Origin: Lineus longissimus | Taxonomy: Eukaryota; Nemertea; Pilidiophora; Heteronemertea; Lineidae | DNA length: 64,000 nt | Assembly: GCF_910592395.1 (NCBI RefSeq) | Contig: NC_088316.1 | Coordinates: forward strand, 15,996,001-16,060,000 | Direction: 5' to 3' | Shown here: positions 49,101 to 60,213 of the stretch, piece by piece | Layout: every line of letters begins with the position of its first letter | Numbering within the stretch: the first letter of the stretch is position 1 | Made by a program: the position numbers and the translations under genes | Notes under the pieces: generated by a model | The model's database searches: none | What the model was told of the DNA's origin: nothing | Seen by the model: the letters and a program-made list of their open reading frames with translations, nothing else

Positions 49101-52100
49101 ACTAAATTTATTCTGAAAGAAAATTGCACAACACAGGGCTTGTCAGAATCCACACTTCGGATGAGAAGATCACTGTCCTACTCAAAACACCGTTTTTTTT
49201 TGGACATGTTTATGTCTGAGAAGAAAGTGACATCAGCGGTGAAAGGAACATTCTGACAGGTCAAGAAAGCAGGCATTTTCTTTCAATCTTAAACAAGCTT
49301 CCTCTCACTTTACAGGATTTTGTAAACTCCCGAATTCCATGTGTCTTACCAAAACTATGACTGACGGAGCCGGTGTCAACCATTTATAGTTGATCATAGC
49401 CATAATGCTTGGCAAATGGCCCTCTTTTGCCCCGCAGTAAAACACCCTGAAAACAAGGATTGAACATTAGAAAGAACATTTTAAAAATCAGCATCGCTAC
49501 AGGAGCATAGTGCTAGTGGCAAGCATCCAGGTACGAAGATTCTCGATAGGAATGGAGACAATTTGAATAATTTCTAAAAACTTTTCAATTTTATTCAAGA
49601 AATGGTCTTGATTGACACTGACCTGACACACGAGTTCGTAAAAAGTACCCAGTACCTGGATGATAGCATCTCTAGCCCTACCTCAAGCACCAGGGTTCAC
49701 CAAAAAAGAGCAAAATTCATGTCCAATGATAAAACACACATCCACCTAACTTTGATATGTACCCAATCCCAACTCTCAGTGTTTTGCACCATCTTAAAGT
49801 TCCATTCCACATAGGGAGTGTAGAGACGTCAAAGACTTGGGGTCAAGGCGATTGTTTCTGATATAAGCAGGTGAATATGTTGATATCTTGGATACAACAT
49901 GGCTCTCTTTTAAGCAAACGAACTGTCCACAAAGTATGAGCAGAGCGGGGGCATTCATTGAATAGACAAACAAAAAGATTTCATTTCAAGTTTGTTTCAA
50001 TTTGCAAGTTTTGAGAGGTGGGGTAGAACAATTGCAAGATTCAATGCAAACATACTTCATGGAGAGCCAATGGACCACTAGAAGCATTGACAGGATTGCG
50101 CAATAAAACACAACCTTACCAAGACTATCACAGCGGGTGCTGGAGTCAACCATTTGTAGTTGATCATCGCCATGATGCTTGGGAGATGACCTTCTATCGC
50201 TCCGGTATGAAATACCCTGAAATTTAGCAGACTTTCAAGTATGCTAGTCACAAGGCAATTTTTACCATGTCGACATGATCAAATTCAGCATGTCCGTCAT
50301 TCTTTCTAGAAGAAACGCTGATTAGGGGCCAAAGCCCTGCCTGTACAGTATTTCCTATACGTAGCAGCCAAGCCATATCCAAACAGGGTCAATGCGTTCA
50401 CATTCAATCTGTAATACGTGCAACATCTGCATGAAGTGCACCCCAAATCACAACACAGGTGGCCAGAAAACATGTTTTACATCATAGGTCCAAAATAACC
50501 CCAGGTGTAGTTCACTATAATATCGGTGCATGTTGCATAGTCACTCTATGCTATATCATTCAGGTTTCTACCATTTTCCTATTTTCACAATATTTTACCT
50601 GGACATGGACAACATCTCACTGTTCATTGTTCCGAACACGGAACACGCCACAAATACAGGCATGATCCACGCCATCACGCCCAACGTTCGGTCAGCAAAT
50701 AACTGAAAGATAAACCAGATTATGCCTTATCAATTACAGAAACTTTGAACACTTTTGGGGACTTTTCAGGCCCTAAAGCTTAAATACGTGACATCTCTAG
50801 TCTTTTTAGGGATAAGCAAATACAAAGTCTTCTCTCTAGCTTGCTCCATTTCAACAATTCAATTCTGAAACCTGTGTACCAGGTGCCCCTATCACACATG
50901 GTCTATCATTGTTCTTCCTTGAACAGCCAATAAGTACAGTTAGATTGTTTCTGTACATGGACAGATCAATGTTTTTTATTATAAATTGGCACCAGCCATT
51001 TTCAGTATTGGCTCACATTATGCATGCTGCAGTATAATACATGGCAACATGCCAACATTAGGCTTTATGCTGCCACTGCTGGGCCTTTGCCTCAGATGTA
51101 TTGAAAACCTAACTGCGGATTCCCTGCTGTAATTAATTATTCACCAACTGCATTGCAAGAACTATTTTAACAGTTTCCAAGCTTAACTGATGTTCAGTCT
51201 ATGTAACTTTAGACAAGTTGATTGTAAACGTAACCTCAGACATGCCTGTTGTACTAGATCATGGATGTCTACTACTAAGTTATAAGTGGACTTTTCTTAG
51301 ATTTTGGGGACGTCACTGGGACCAGCTTTAAGACTTCACAAAGTCAGTGAGAAGGCGTTTTTTTAGTTTTGATACATACCACAGCTACGGCACTAGATTC
51401 TAACATTTCTGCTGGAGAGAGCACGGTCAGGTAGCAGACGTTCGCCAGGAGATAGGTGACGGTTACCGTCCCAAGGGATATGATAATAGCCAGAGGCAGA
51501 TTCCTCTTGGGATTTTGGAGTTCATCAATGAGGAAGTTCAAGTAATTCCTACAATGAAATATGAATGAGGTGAGAATGTATCATGCATGATATGAACTAA
51601 ATTCGGTTTGAACTGCTTTTGACCACAGAATGAACACTTCTAGATTTCTTTTTCGACTGACTTCTTTGTATCTTTGACTGGCCCAATAGCAACCCAAAGA
51701 GCAAAATATTGGAACTTGTACTAATCACACTTTACAATCAGCAACGCTTCAAATTTTAGACTTATCCTGCTCCAAATCAAATCACTTACCAACCAGCATA
51801 CGCCCAAAATCCAGAATAAAACGCCAAGGCAAATGGTCCGACTGAATAGTTGCTGCCCTCGAAAGTGTTGGTCAGATACTGGGTACGTCCTGCAATAGAA
51901 ATTCACTCTCACATTGGTTGGCAGTTCAACTCTACTTTTCACTGCGCCAGAGTATGACATGACTTCTCATAGCAAAAGCAGAACCTTTGGAGTTAACTGC
52001 TTGGTAAAATACATGGACAATTTATCTGAAAGTCAACTAATCAGGAAAGCTATGAGTATGAGTGAATGATGAAACCATGGGGTTGGTCACAATAACAGTA

Positions 52101-53100
52101 TTGCTTACCTTTTCCCATATAAATGAATCCCACGACTATGACAAGAGCTAGCGCGGCAAGTTTGGCCACAGTGAAGACAATGGCCATCTTGGCAGCCCAT
52201 TTGACATTGAAACAGTTGATGGCCGTCAGAAAGGCTGAAAAAAAGACAAGCATAATTTGTTTAAGATCGCTCATTCCTGTGAAAAGTGGGAAATCAGGGG
52301 CAGGAATTGGTCGAATAATGCGATGTTCGGCAACAGCAATAAGTTGTCTATCGTTGTTCGATTGCTACAGCTGAATATGCATTCAATGCGAGTTGTTGGA
52401 TCTCATGATGTTTTCAAATTTGCACTCGGGTGCTTTTTTTGTACCGACAGTACAGTGTTATACTAATAAGCCTTCTTTCGGAAAAGTTCTTGGTTTTCAG
52501 CTGTCCTTTTGTGTTTTCAGATATCCGTGGAAATTCTCCACCTGACTCAGGCCTACTAAGTTTCAATAGTTGGATTGTTCTAACAGTCATGTTTTGCCCG
52601 ACAAAATGATTGAGAGGAGTATACTTACTGATCGAAACTGTGGCAACAAGCTGTAATGCAATCTCAGGGGGATCACACTCTGGAAACAATGGCTTCAGGA
52701 TATACGTTGCAAAGATGAGAGAGTTTGCCGCATTTGCCACAGCACCTATACAGATGAAATTAATCCACAGGCACATGAATGCCGGTAATCCACCAAAGGC
52801 TTCTAAAATGTAAATGTATTCTCCACCCGATCGTGGGATAGTTGTGCCAAGTTCAGCATAGCAGATTGCTCCTAAAGCGCTGAACACACCACAAACTGTC
52901 CATAAAACCATGGATAGCCCTACACTATGGACATGTGAAAGTACTCCAACTGGCGATACAAAGATACCAGATCCAACGATGACGCCAATAATGATACTGA
53001 CACCATGAATGAGTCCTATTTCTCGTTTAAGACGAATTTTACCATCGTCCGCTCGTGTGATTTCCACTGGAGGAGATGATTTCCTTTTACAAAGACCCAT
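43112..53100 (-). CDS. L-type amino-acid transporter light chain (LAT, SLC7 family), 9 coding exons with two alternative pairs
   Basis: Exchanger of large neutral amino acids, normally paired with the SLC3 heavy chain at the plasma membrane. Exons: 52629-53100, 52109-52234, 51790-51889, 51380-51548, 50599-50702, 50120-50216 or 49350-49446, 47774-47923 or 47279-47428, 43549-43726, 43112-43179. Each combination gives 487 residues, typical of LATs. TM1 has the unwound GVIVGSGIFVSP (residues 39-50). Cys142 (FPECDPPE) is at the site of the disulfide with the heavy chain. Later blocks are GTTIPRSGGEY, ELQNPKRNLPLAI and EGHLPSIMAMI. The ATG at 53098-53100 follows an 80-base leader that begins after an acceptor at 53181-53182. 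Which LAT subtype it matches best cannot be told by eye. Confidence 0.93.
43452..43538 (-). pseudogene. Decayed partial duplicate of LAT exon 8
   Basis: About 87 bases closely match the 3' half of exon 8 (43549-43726), including the block TATCTACTTGGAGTCACCTG. A 2-base deletion breaks the frame. The donor position reads CACAAATT instead of CACAGGTAAG, and the acceptor half is missing. Confidence 0.8.
43958..44350. mobile_element. Foldback element with >100-bp near-perfect inverted ends
   Basis: Ends read CACCTTCAGCGCCGAACCA inward on both sides, continuing through GTAGATCTACGTGGCCC and GAGCTGGTTATCG. Two internal hairpins each pair CTACGCCATCGCCATCTTCA with its complement. Flanks are TTAA (left) and TCAA (right), so a piggyBac-type TTAA target with one mutation is possible. 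No coding capacity; it sits in the LAT intron between exons 7b and 8. Confidence 0.85.
45037..45419. mobile_element. MITE with ~60-bp imperfect inverted ends
   Basis: The left end CAATGAGGAACCGGCG is matched exactly in reverse at 45404-45419. The match continues through a GGCAGCGCCAC / TGGCGCTGC block and CAATCGATCRTACC. Target duplication not recognised. It lies in a LAT intron. Confidence 0.8.
46831..47014. mobile_element. 184-bp MITE with ATTAGC direct repeats
   Basis: Inverted ends TACCGTATTTTGCTGCGTAT extend perfectly to about 26 bases. ATTAGC flanks both sides (46825-46830 and 47015-47020), consistent with a 6-8 bp target duplication. The TACCGTATTTT-N-TATAAG-CG end resembles a non-autonomous family common in animal genomes. 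It lies in a LAT intron. Confidence 0.85.
47279..47428 (-). CDS. LAT exon 7b (alternative copy of exon 7)
   Basis: 150 bases in the same phase, encoding AIFTLLFLISNDIFYLIELT and on to RPDMVRPIK. Acceptor TTCTTTCAG and donor AAG|GTAGAC are intact. It keeps DIFYLIEL but differs at many other positions, far more than the exon 6 copies do, so it looks like the older duplication. Confidence 0.85.
47774..47923 (-). CDS. LAT exon 7a (alternative, TM9-10 region)
   Basis: 150 bases, phase 0 at both ends, encoding MFMTLIFQYCGDIFYLIELS and on to KPHMSRPIR. Acceptor ATTGCAG and donor AGG|GTAATG are good. It joins in frame to exon 8. Confidence 0.85.
47973..47988. repeat. G homopolymer in LAT intron
   Basis: A long G run with one interruption, and a second shorter run near 48039-48047. 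Confidence 0.8.
48240..48352. repeat. Three-to-four copy ~33-bp tandem repeat in a LAT intron
   Basis: Units of GTCAGCAAAGCCAATGTGTG plus a CACATGTG-type half-palindrome repeat from 48240 to 48352. The array lies between alternative exons 6b and 7a. Confidence 0.75.
49350..49446 (-). CDS. LAT exon 6b (alternative copy of exon 6)
   Basis: Also 97 bases with identical phases, encoding VFYCGAKEGHLPSIMAMI and on to LTPAPSVIVL. Acceptor CAG|G and donor TTG|GTAAGA are intact. It differs from 6a mainly at HT-to-YC, I-to-K and A-to-S, next to the conserved EGHLP loop, while many third-codon positions differ. That pattern suggests selection on the protein. Confidence 0.85.
50120..50216 (-). CDS. LAT exon 6a (alternative, TM7-8 region)
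   Basis: 97 bases entering in phase 2 and leaving in phase 0. It encodes VFHTGAIEGHLPSIMAMI and on to LTPAPAVIVL. Acceptor TTTCAG|G and donor TTG|GTAAGG are both good. Because 97 is not a multiple of three, including both copies or neither breaks the frame. Confidence 0.85.
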
Positions 53101-55055
53101 TTTATCAAATGTTTATCCCTTATTTATGAAATTTATAGATGTGCCACGACTATTTCAGCTCTGCATTAACTTTGGGAAATCTGAAATGAAAAAGACAGAT
53201 AATTAGTTCGATTTCCTTTGTTTAGCAACAAAGTTCTTTGGGGAGTTAGTCGAAGGAAGCCCTCAAGACAGAGAGCCACATCATCAAACTACCAACAAAA
53301 CAAACCCTGTGGTCACATCTTCTTTTGAACGACCACTTCATACTGGTACAATGTCAACTATCGATGAGAAACAACACTAACAAAACAGTTTACACCAAAC
53401 CATCGGCACCGCACCAGGCACCCACCAAGCGGCGCGCACACACTCACACACACCACATGCAGACACAGACAGTCGTCACACTGTTACTGTACTGACAGAC
53501 AGTACACTCACTGACTCGGTCACTGCAGACTGACTGCAAGTACTGTCACTAGAAGATTTAAGCAAGCGTGGTCGAAACCCTTTCACAAAAACTGAGAAAA
53601 AAATACCACAGGACCACAGCTGGCTCCCTCCAGACCACAGCATCTGCACTTACAGTACACTTACAGACATACATTGTTTTGTACAGGAAACTGTAGGCCT
53701 ACATACATCTACGTGAATGCACAGTGGATGCAGGTGGTGCACACGTGGGTAGGCCTACAGACTTTTTTGGGAATCGGAATAAACCCTGCGTATTGAACCA
53801 ATAAAGTTAGACAATAGATACAAAGTTCCTGTTATACCTGTGACCGATCCTTAATTAATTAGATTAACAAAAGTCAAGCAAGCAACCATGCACACAGCGT
53901 TCTTTGAACCAAACACTGATGATGCAATGTGTAAGAACTCAACTCGTAAACACTGTACGTTGTCTATGTGATGACGAAATCACTCGTGGCATGCGCGAAA
54001 AAGATAGACCAAGCTAATCGATCAGTTACAAATAATCACAATTAACGACAAGTTTTCTTACGTTACTTCAACTATTAATCAAGAAAAAAGTGTATTAGTA
54101 TGTTTTGATTAATCTGATGCACGACGTAATCCAATTAATAACACTATAAGCCAATTGAATATAGTGAGAAGTGATCGATTAGTGCATGTTACCGTCCCGC
54201 GTAAAATTCTTGTGGGCGGAGCAATTATTCCTGGCCTCGTTTCCAGGTAAACTACGGAGGCAGTTTTCACTAAATTTTTAAATAGGCGCTGCCTGGAAGC
54301 TTATCTTCCAAATTTATGAATGAAACTTTTAATTGATTGACACATAGTATAAAACGAAAAATGCGCCGATGCAACCGATGTGGAAGTAGAAATATCCCCC
54401 TGGAAAAGTGTCCGGTCCAAATGTATTCTGACAGATTATGCCATGACCGTCATTTGTTCAAAGAATCAGCCCCCGTCATTCTATCCTAGGACTTTAATCC
54501 GGTATCACAACAAATGTTTGAAATGCATATTTTGCGGGGGGGGGGGGGGGCAGAAAAAAAATGGTGTCCTCCCCGCCCAAAACCTACTGCGCGCTTTTTT
54601 AGCGCTATATTCAACAAAGATGAAAAGTCACCATTGAAAAGTCACAGGCCTGTAAGATGTTTGTACTGGCTGAGATTAAAATCCCGGGCCAGTACATTGC
54701 GTCATCCTGTACACCTTTCCAGAAATGGGGCGCTGAGTGTCCGAAATAGTGATGTAATAAGGGGAAACTAGGCCTTATGGTGGAGGGACAAAGGAGATAG
54801 TCATGGTTGACCAACACACTTGAATGCCTTTAATGACGGACAAGGGGGAAAAGTTAGTTCCAATGCAAGCCACCAATTTCGGGAAGCATGTAGGCCCTAT
54901 ACTTGGATCTCGACGAGGCCGGTCCACTGCGCCCGGAGTGTAACAGAGAGGAGACGGGAGAAAGCGATTCATTCAATATATTGAAGTCTGTAACTTGGCC
55001 AGGTCTTTCTGCAGAAACCAGCCCTGACATATGCTAGTGCCATTTCAAACCAGTT
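53101..55055. other. Upstream region of the LAT gene, non-coding
   Basis: The leader exon joins at 53180. Upstream lies sequence rich in CA and GACAGT-type short repeats (about 53430-53560), then AT-rich DNA and a G homopolymer at 54535-54550. The LAT promoter and first non-coding exon should be here. No gene is seen. Confidence 0.45.
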
Positions 55056-55065
55056 GAAAGTACCA

Positions 55066-55108
55066 GAGTCCTTAAATATGAATTTATTCAATTCATATTC
55101 AGGACTCT
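55066..55108. mobile_element. 43-bp palindromic insertion flanked by 10-bp direct repeats
   Basis: GAGTCCT-TAAATATGAATT pairs with AATTCATATT-CAGGACTC around a 5-base loop. The palindrome is bounded exactly by GAAAGTACCA at 55056-55065 and 55109-55118, as expected of a target duplication. Confidence 0.75.
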
Positions 55109-55118
55109 GAAAGTACCA

Positions 55119-55205
55119 AGTGGCACTGATCGAGCATCGAACCGACGACCTTCTGATCACAAGTCATATGCTCTCTGACTTCCACTTCGCCCACCGTGAG
55201 AGTGA
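55119..55205 (-). mobile_element. tRNA-derived SINE relic
   Basis: The reverse strand has box A GGTGGGCGAAGTGGAAG and box B GTCGGTTCGATGCTCG at tRNA spacing, with a TTGTGATCAGAAGGTC stretch between. Not a functional tRNA because the arms do not all pair. Confidence 0.65.
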
Positions 55206-56132
55206 ACGCGAGTGAGCTCCTCCTTTTCCATTTACGTGCCCATTTTTTTCCATGCGCTCCTGGCTAACCGTCTCAATTCGATCTTGGACCAACAACTATA
55301 CAAGCAGAATGTGCAAAATGTGAAAGTGATCAATGGGTCGTCATGGAAACAAGTTCTTGCATCAGAATTAAGAGTAAAACCCCCGATGGTTCTTCAGAAC
55401 GGCATCATATCTTTCCTTAACACTCATAAAACAGTGGTGTCAGTCTTTTGTTCATGCAAGTCATCGGTAAAAAAGCAACACATCCGCAGACGCGTAATCA
55501 GGTGGTTCGGGGTGCGACTCATCTCATTTGCAGTCAACACAGCAATGAATGATCCCGGGGCGATATTCCCACCATGTGGCCCCAAAGGCATCAAAGCACC
55601 TACCTTATTCGATCATAGGCCCTGTATGAAATGACCAGGGCCAACACCTTCAAATACTGTCAATACCAATGTCGGAAATAATATAAGCGTCTGGGTCAAA
55701 GTTTGGTATCAAAGAAGTCGGCCCATTAGGTATATCAGTCATTTTTTACCACTTGACCACCATGTTTTGGTCAATAAGATTTAAAGGAACTATTAGAGCA
55801 GGCGAGTCAGGATGCTGGGATAATAGCCTCTGCCACCAAGACTATTTACTCCGCCTAGCAACTTGTTACTTATTCTTTATTTTCGTAATGACCCACCATA
55901 CATTTTGTGACATAGGCCTATCACAGTGTCCACATACAATCATCCTTGAATAAAGTCAGTTGCATGCTCCTCCCCTTGCACAATGTATATCAATATTGAC
56001 CAGGGCCTATAGTCCGGTTTAAAGTTGGTGTCTGGGTCAAAAAGCCCATGATCACCAGGGCTTGAGATTGTTAGAGTTCAATGTCATATCGAATTAAGAA
56101 CCTACTTTATAGTTGTCCAGGATCAGCAAATA

Positions 56133-56309
56133 CAGTAGAGCCTCTCTATCAAGGACACCCTTAGGACTGACAAGTGCTGTCCTTAATAGAGAGGTGTCCT
56201 GCTTAGAGAGGTCAAATTGAATGGAAACAACTTATTTCAGTTCAAAATTAGTGTCCTAAATTGGGAGGGTTGTCTCGATAGAGAGGTGGTGCGAAGGGAG
56301 GTTCCACTG
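56133..56309. mobile_element. Pogo/Tigger-like MITE
   Basis: Ends are CAGTAGAGCCTCTCTATC and GAGGTTCCACTG (inverted). TA precedes the left end; the right flank is AG. Internally it shares GAGAGGTCAAATTGAATGGA with the copy at 60084. No coding capacity. Confidence 0.75.
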
Positions 56310-58434
56310 AGTAATTTGCACAGTGACTGTCAAATCCAACAGGATGCAACTCATTACCAATCTGGGCGTATGATCGTCTCTACATATCTGTTCATAAATA
56401 TTTATTATTTGGCAAAATGCATAATTTTTCTCATTAAAATATCTCATTAAGGGCCAATCTGAAATCACTAATTACCCTCATCTTTGTGGATTTGTCCAAT
56501 TCAGCAATTAATCCATCAAACCAAGTGGTACCACATTGGGGACAATAGAGGGTAATGCATGCAATCAAGTGATGATGGAATTACTATTTCCAATTTATTG
56601 ACGCAAACAAAAGATGAGTCTGCATCCAAATGATTTCCTGAATGTGGTCTGTCATACCAAGGACAATCAAATACGGATTCATTGATAGAATCTGTGCATC
56701 TTTTCTCTTGTGCACCAAAACTTACCAATTGGAGACATTTTGCCTGTGGTGAACTATTGATAAGTGTTTTCAAGGTGAACAATTGCACATGGAGTTGGAA
56801 GGGCAGCATCTCCTTGGGAGTTCACTGGTTATATGCCTGATGAGTATGGTATTCATGATATTCAAACCCCAGCTTAGAATGTATAGAGAATTTCCATTTT
56901 GATGGCTTCACAGCATGACTTCCATTCTTTTTCTGGAGAGGATGCCCATATGACCAGCTCATGTCTGACACAGAAGGTGTTGGCTGAAGTCCCAAATTGT
57001 CAGAAAAATGCCAGACAGACTAAAGGTGTAACAGGGACAGAACAATTGGGAAGTAGAAGTAACTTTCTTTTGACTATCACATTACGGATTGACCAAAGAA
57101 CTCGGGTCGAAATTCTCTAAGGGAAATTCCACAAGTCTACGGCAGAAATGTTGGTTCAAAGAAGCGGTTGTCCATCACTCATTTCGTTCTGCTTTGGTGG
57201 AGTGAAAGGACTCCTACATGAAATGTATGTCATTGTCTTGATGTCCATCGACTAACACACAAAAACTGCCCAAAACTACTCAAAACAGTTTATTTTCTCC
57301 ATCACAAATGATACAAAGGCACCTATAATTTATACTGGTTGAATGAAACTTTCAATAATTTTTATTGGCATTAATTTGATCTAGGAGATGGCTAGAAGAG
57401 AAATATTTGTAAGTCAATATTTGGGGTTTCTGGAGTTGTTTTTATATATAGTTGTAATTAACTAACTCAACTACACTAATCAATAAGTAGAAGAACAAGT
57501 ACAAAAATAGATTAAGTAGGAAAGTAAAGAAATAAGAAGTAATATAGATGTAGTATAGATGTACAACATAGCTGCCAACACAAAATCATTCAGTTGATGG
57601 GTAAAACTGAAAATGTTTCATACTTTATACTGGTATCTATAAATTCTAGCTCAGTTTTTCCATAAATTATTGGAGGCAAACTTTTACAATACTACATAAA
57701 TAGGCATGAATCCACAGATGTCAAACTTGCTAGGGTTTTAATAACAAGTGATTAGCAAATAGAGTGGTTCATATTTTGATCTGAGAATGAGAAGTGGCAT
57801 TCTGACGATGTATATACCACTGCCTGTTGTCAAAATTGCAATAAAACGGACTTGATTGTTGTATGCCTTAACACGGTGATAGAATACAATTCTCTTGACT
57901 TGATGTTGTCAACAAGACAAAAAAATAACCTTTTCAGATGAAAATCTAAACTTCTCCAACACCTCTTTCATCTTCACCATCAGAATATCTGGAGCAAATT
58001 GTTTAATTAAAAAGACAACGAAATATGTGCTAGTAGAGTAACGAGTAGAAATAACTCAGGACAGAAAATGTTCAAATATTTCATCCAGTAACTTCAGAAA
58101 GCATTTTGTGTGTAACGTCAAACTGTGATAGATATAATGTAAACAACACTGATTTCAATACTCATTGAACAACTATGACAAATAATCTATCTATCTGTGG
58201 ACTTATAAGGTCAGTTTGACATTCATAAAATCTGGCCTTTTTCTACAATCTCATCAGTGGTATGAATCCTTTCATCAGCAATCTATCTTTCAACAGCTAT
58301 GATTGGAAACTCCCCTGCTGAATGCAAAATTTGTCGCAATACACACAGTCGAAAAAAGGTGGAATTCATAAATGCAAAATCTTTTATCAAGTCTTTGCAA
58401 AGAGACATCTCATTTCCTGTCCAAAATTGTGACC

Positions 58435-58653
58435 CGCTCTACCAAAACTAGGCGCTTGTCGCATCTGAACTTGACAGGTTGATACGGACTTGTTGTTCAT
58501 TTCCCTATTGTAGACCTTTTGTTGAATGTGACCAAATCAGTTTGTAATAGATTTCACAAAAGGTCAACAATAGGGAAATGAAGAACAAGTCCATATCAAC
58601 CTGTCAAGTTCAGATGCGACAAGCGCCTAGTTTTGGTAGAGCGAGTCACAATT
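58435..58653. mobile_element. MITE: ~100-bp near-identical inverted arms with a short spacer
   Basis: AATTGTGACCCGCTCTACC starts the left arm and matches the right arm in reverse with only a few differences. The arms run through AAACTAGGCGCTTGTCGCAT and TTCCCTATTGT, so the element is young or still mobile. Confidence 0.85.
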
Positions 58654-60083
58654 ATCAAATAAGTTAAATTTGTGGCATGGTAAATGGTTTTGTTCGAGCC
58701 ATCAAACTTTATATTACATCTATGTCACTTTTTAACAAAATCATACATTATTGCACTCATAATTAGCACCAAACAATACATCATATCATACAACTTACAA
58801 TTGTTAACAGAATTAACAATATCAATATTTACACAATAAATGTACCACCTGATGCCATTTGAAGAAATTGGCAAGGATTTATATTTGAATCTTGCACAAA
58901 AATTTCATTTAGCAAGTACAATTTTGGTTAACTGATTCCATCTGATCATGAAATGAAAGTAGGAGATAATAAATTACTAAATTCGCCTACCTCAATAATG
59001 TCCAAGTTTTCTCACAGAAAAGTGTTCTCTAGCGTTACTGCAGCACCAACTATCAGCCCACCCCAAGCAAACTGACCAGCTGCACTAACGATGAGAGGTA
59101 ATAAATATACACTGATCTCATACTCCTGACAACCAACACATCACGTGGTGCACTAAATGCCATTGTATTCAAAAATGAAAGCTGTCGACTATATCGTGCA
59201 TAAAATTGGTCTTTTTTGTTTCATAACAATGATTGAGCTGTCCTGGTACAATAAATTGTCTGATAAACGGGATGAAGTGAGGGACGTTTGTGGTTCGTAT
59301 GGAGTTCACAATGAATAATGTAGTCTGTTTCAATTACATGCTATGTTTAAAGGTCTTGTTCCTCCTGTCAAAGGGTTGGCCATAGGTACCACCATTATGG
59401 CTAGAACTTAAAATTGTGGAGCAATTAGAACACTTTCTCGATGTGAATGCAAAATATCAAGGATGGGAGGTCTTTGTTATGAAGAGAACACACTCCCACC
59501 CTAAAGAAATTCCTGTCTCAAAACAGGAGAGTTCTACGAGGTGTGGTAAGATATATTAAGACACAAAAGGTAAATAACACAGAATATAAGGCATTCTATT
59601 GAAGCAAACCGAAAAACAAGGCACTAGGGGTTGTCAACATTAGTTTTAAGAAGGCACAATAAATATAACGTAGTTGTAATATTTCCGATACTGCATCCTG
59701 CAACAAAGGTTCATTATACAGTGACTTCTGCCATTTGAAAAAAAATTAAAGATGTTGAACTAATTGAAATACTTTTCAAACAATATTGAAGGTCGTTAAT
59801 AATTCTGTTTGACATTATCCAGACCTGCTCTTTTCACTCTGGATGAAAAGGTCAGTAGTACGCAATAATTAAATAGGATGAGTAATGGAAAACCACTACT
59901 ATGGCACTCACTGTGTGACTGAAATACTTGGTTGATATTGTCAAAAGGACAGAAGAAGGAGTCTATAAATAACCAATGATATATATGAACATGTACTGTA
60001 ACTGACATTTCCTTTGGGCTCTCTTTGAGAAGAAACAATTGGGCGTGGCTAAATGAGAAGGTTCTAAAAAGAAGTTACACATA

Positions 60084-60213
60084 CAGCAGAACCTCTATAT
60101 CAAGGACACCCTCGAGAGGTCAAATTGAATGGAAACAACCAATGTTGGTCCAAAACTAGTGTCCTTAATAGAGTGTCCTTAATAGAGAGGTGTTCGCTAA
60201 GAGAGATCCACTG
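60084..60213. mobile_element. Pogo/Tigger-like MITE with intact TA target duplication
   Basis: Ends CAGCAGAACCTCTATATC and GAGAGATCCACTG (inverted), flanked by TA at 60082-60083 and 60214-60215. The TA target and CAGTRGAACCTC-type end fit mariner/pogo elements. Confidence 0.8.

Noticed and set aside
55212-55634. 140-codon open frame on +
   Set aside because: It begins with GTG, shows no domain or protein-like pattern, and overlaps the SINE flank.
56516-57120. Pair of open frames on opposite strands
   Set aside because: Low-complexity AT-rich context, non-coding composition, no splice structure.
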